A stretch of DNA of 48,461 nucleotides from a virus: IMG/VR virus record IMGVR_UViG_3300029922_000102, positions 1 to 48,461 of that record; one strand, given 5' to 3'. Under the pieces are notes generated by a model. That model worked only from the letters and a program-made list of their open reading frames with translations, was not told where the DNA came from and ran no database searches. The position numbers and the translations under genes were made by a program. Below, one piece after another: positions 46,883-48,461 of the stretch; position 1 is the stretch's first letter; the number at the start of each line of letters is the position of its first letter.

Positions 46883-47491
46883 ATGGCCGAACAAGTACCA
46901 GAACAAAATCAAGGGGCACCAACGGGACAACCCGCGGCCGCACCGATCGCACAACCGGCGCCACAAAAAGGAGGCGGCTTTTTTTCGTTTCAATGGGCCG
47001 CGGACGCCTTCAACGGCGTTGTAGGTTTTGGAAGCGGTGTTGTTGAGTCGGTCAATTCTTTCTTAGTGGCCAATCCGATAATTAAAAACACATTAGATGG
47101 CGTCCTACAAGCCGGTCTTTATGCCGGTGGCGCATACCTGGGAACCGTCTTGGCGCCTGGGGCGGCCGTGGCGTTCACGATCGCGGGCATTACCGGTGCA
47201 ATTGGTTCGGGTGTGAAGGCGTATGGCCAACACCAATTGGACAACGCGCACATAACAAATATTACAAGCTTGTTTCAACAAGGCGGTTACAACCAACAAG
47301 TGAACCAAGCACTTACGAATTTAATTTTACCGATTCTAAAAGCTAACCCGTCCATTGCCGCGGGCATTGCGTCTTCTGGTATGCCACCGGCGGCCATGGC
47401 AACACCGGCCCCAGCACCTACACCGGCGCCGGTGGCCGTTGTGCCAACCGTTCAAGTTCAAACCGCAACCGATGCGGGGGTGAAACCATGA
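46883..47491 (+). CDS. Membrane-active hypothetical protein with Pro/Ala arms
   Basis: The 202-residue product has a Pro/Ala/Gln-rich N-terminus (~1-30), a hydrophobic Gly-rich core (~45-112, including GLYAGGAYLGTVLAPGAAVA and FTIAGITGAIGSGV) and a Pro/Ala-rich C-terminal tail (~168-190). The core could form one or two membrane helices or a glycine-zipper assembly. It is translationally coupled to the patatin gene (ATGA), so the two may act together at the membrane in lysis or virion entry. Confidence 0.5.
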   Translation: MAEQVPEQNQGAPTGQPAAAPIAQPAPQKGGGFFSFQWAADAFNGVVGFGSGVVESVNSFLVANPIIKNTLDGVLQAGLYAGGAYLGTVLAPGAAVAFTIAGITGAIGSGVKAYGQHQLDNAHITNITSLFQQGGYNQQVNQALTNLILPILKANPSIAAGIASSGMPPAAMATPAPAPTPAPVAVVPTVQVQTATDAGVKP

Positions 47492-48423
47492 AACGAGTTC
47501 TTGCCCTTGGGGGAGGCGGTAGTTTTGGGGCGTTTATCGTCGGGGTTTTGCTTCAACTTCTGAAAAACGGCGCAATAGCGGTTAAGGATTTCTTTAGCCA
47601 AATAGTTGGAACGTCAACCGGCAATCTTTGTGGAGTAGGTTTAGCCTTCCAAGGGATTCAAGGGTTGGTTACGATTTGGACCGAAATCACGGGAACGAAT
47701 TGCATTTACGTTTCCAAAGATGGCGGACCAATCCCATTCAACGAAATTTTTGACATGGCGTTTGGTTCGTGGGACGGCGCATTAAACGACACGCCGTTGT
47801 TTAAACTAATTCAAAAAATCGTAGTGGGTAAACCGTCCATCCCTGTTACGTCTTGTTTTGTGGATTACGAAGACGGCCAAACCTATTTCGTTACGGCGTT
47901 ACCGGATGGAACGTTTGAATTGGAACAATGGCCGATTGCCGGAAACCCTACAATTATGACGGCGGGGCCAGATTGGTTGCCGGAATATCAAAAATGCGTC
48001 TTGGCTTCGGCGTCAACACCTGGGGGCGTGGATTCGGTGACACTTACTTTACCGAACGGCCAAGTGCTTAAAGGCGCTTTTGATGGTGGCGTAAAAGACA
48101 TGGTGCCAAACGATTACGCTTTAAGTTTGTTGGCTGGGGAAGGGGAAATAATTTCTATTTCCTTGACGGACCCGCCCACCCAATACAATGGCGAACGCAA
48201 CGGCATTGGTACACTTATGCGCTCTATTGTCCTTTTAACATACGGTCAATGGGTACAAAGCCAAGAAGACCTTAAAAGGGCAAAAACAGGCACTTTGAAC
48301 GTGGTTATGTTCCAAAAACCGGTATTGGGCGGGGATGCGACCCAATTCGTACCGGCTACGATCAAACAATACATTTCAGCGGGTGAAACGGCCGTTCCGA
48401 GCTTTGGGCAAATTTCGGCTTAA
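47488..48423 (+). CDS. Patatin-like phospholipase
   Basis: The 311-residue product has LALGGGGSFGAF (residues 5-16) as oxyanion-hole loop, GTSTG (41-45) as nucleophile elbow with Ser43, and AFDGG (196-200) carrying catalytic Asp198, plus the supporting LASAS segment before it. These are all the elements of the patatin Ser-Asp dyad acyl hydrolases that release fatty acids from phospholipids. No signal peptide. As the last gene of the lysis region, it may damage the inner membrane from inside or travel with the virion. Confidence 0.85.
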   Translation: MKRVLALGGGGSFGAFIVGVLLQLLKNGAIAVKDFFSQIVGTSTGNLCGVGLAFQGIQGLVTIWTEITGTNCIYVSKDGGPIPFNEIFDMAFGSWDGALNDTPLFKLIQKIVVGKPSIPVTSCFVDYEDGQTYFVTALPDGTFELEQWPIAGNPTIMTAGPDWLPEYQKCVLASASTPGGVDSVTLTLPNGQVLKGAFDGGVKDMVPNDYALSLLAGEGEIISISLTDPPTQYNGERNGIGTLMRSIVLLTYGQWVQSQEDLKRAKTGTLNVVMFQKPVLGGDATQFVPATIKQYISAGETAVPSFGQISA

Positions 48424-48461
48424 CTTATCCCCTATTCCGTTGGTTTAAAGGTCGTGGGACG
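48291..48461. repeat. Terminal direct repeat, right copy
   Basis: Matches 1-171 with one mismatch (48417 G versus 127 A). Contains the 3' end of the patatin gene and the beginning of the terminator that is complete at the left end. Confidence 0.95.

Noticed and set aside
1-48461. CRISPR array, integrase/att site or insertion sequence
   Set aside because: No regularly spaced direct repeats with unique spacers, no tyrosine or serine recombinase motifs and no transposase were found on either strand. The intein and HNH gene are the only mobile elements.
1-48461. Diversity-generating retroelement acting on the fibre genes
   Set aside because: No reverse transcriptase gene and no adenine-biased template/variable repeat pair near the fibre genes was visible.

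Overview
The window is one complete tailed-phage genome of about 48.3 kb. Bases 1-171 recur at 48291-48461 with one mismatch, so the contig closes on itself. Nearly every gene lies on the + strand in tightly packed, often overlapping (ATGA/TAATG) operons. A contractile-tail (myovirus) module is present: terminase, DUF1073-type portal, MuF head protein, DUF2213 protease, DUF2184-type capsid, DUF3383-type sheath, DUF3277-type tube, tape measure, baseplate J and wedge/hub/spike proteins, tail fibre. I see no integrase, lysogeny repressor, polymerase, helicase or primase, so the phage looks lytic and dependent on host replication. The host cannot be named from the sequence. Leaderless starts, TTGACA/TAATAT promoters and secreted Thr-Pro repeat proteins are the only hints.

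Layout. 1-133: redundant tail of the last gene, then a terminator and promoter P1. 0.4-3.4 kb: early genes including an ERF single-strand annealing protein and an ASCH/DUF3850 protein. 3.4-6.9 kb: an AT-richer array of small gene cassettes separated by conserved linkers, with a Mom-like DNA-modification gene and a duplicated gene. 6.9-12.3 kb: many small proteins, most with CxxC zinc-binding pairs, an HNH-like protein, a truncated HerA-like ATPase remnant and a GC-rich structured RNA candidate near 9.45-9.58 kb. 12.4-18.9 kb: small terminase, HNH homing endonuclease, large terminase, portal, and a MuF protein interrupted by an intein. 19-22.4 kb: a 5-methylcytosine methyltransferase with unusual tandem repeats, plus small exported, membrane and YopX-like genes. 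22.4-46 kb: head, tail and baseplate genes. 46-48.4 kb: lysis region with GH108-like endolysin, a structured RNA candidate, a membrane protein and a patatin-like phospholipase.

The most remarkable element is the MuF intein (17862-18833). The splicing blocks are in the + frame, but the homing endonuclease is encoded on the opposite strand inside the intein. It is a 299-residue ORF with two helix-turn-helix segments and a Vsr/DUF559-like nuclease, codon-aligned antisense to the intein reading frame. It is the only convincing minus-strand gene in the genome. Other notable features are three virion-module proteins with Sec signal peptides and long Thr-Pro repeats, a potentially phase-variable (TGGCA)4 tract at the start of the methyltransferase, a probable -1 frameshift in the tail chaperone gene, shared operator-like promoter boxes, and a cassette array with evidence of recombination at linkers.

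No stretch over 300 bp lacks a gene. The longest gaps are 134-424, 9400-9605 and 46650-46882, and each carries regulatory or RNA-like structure.
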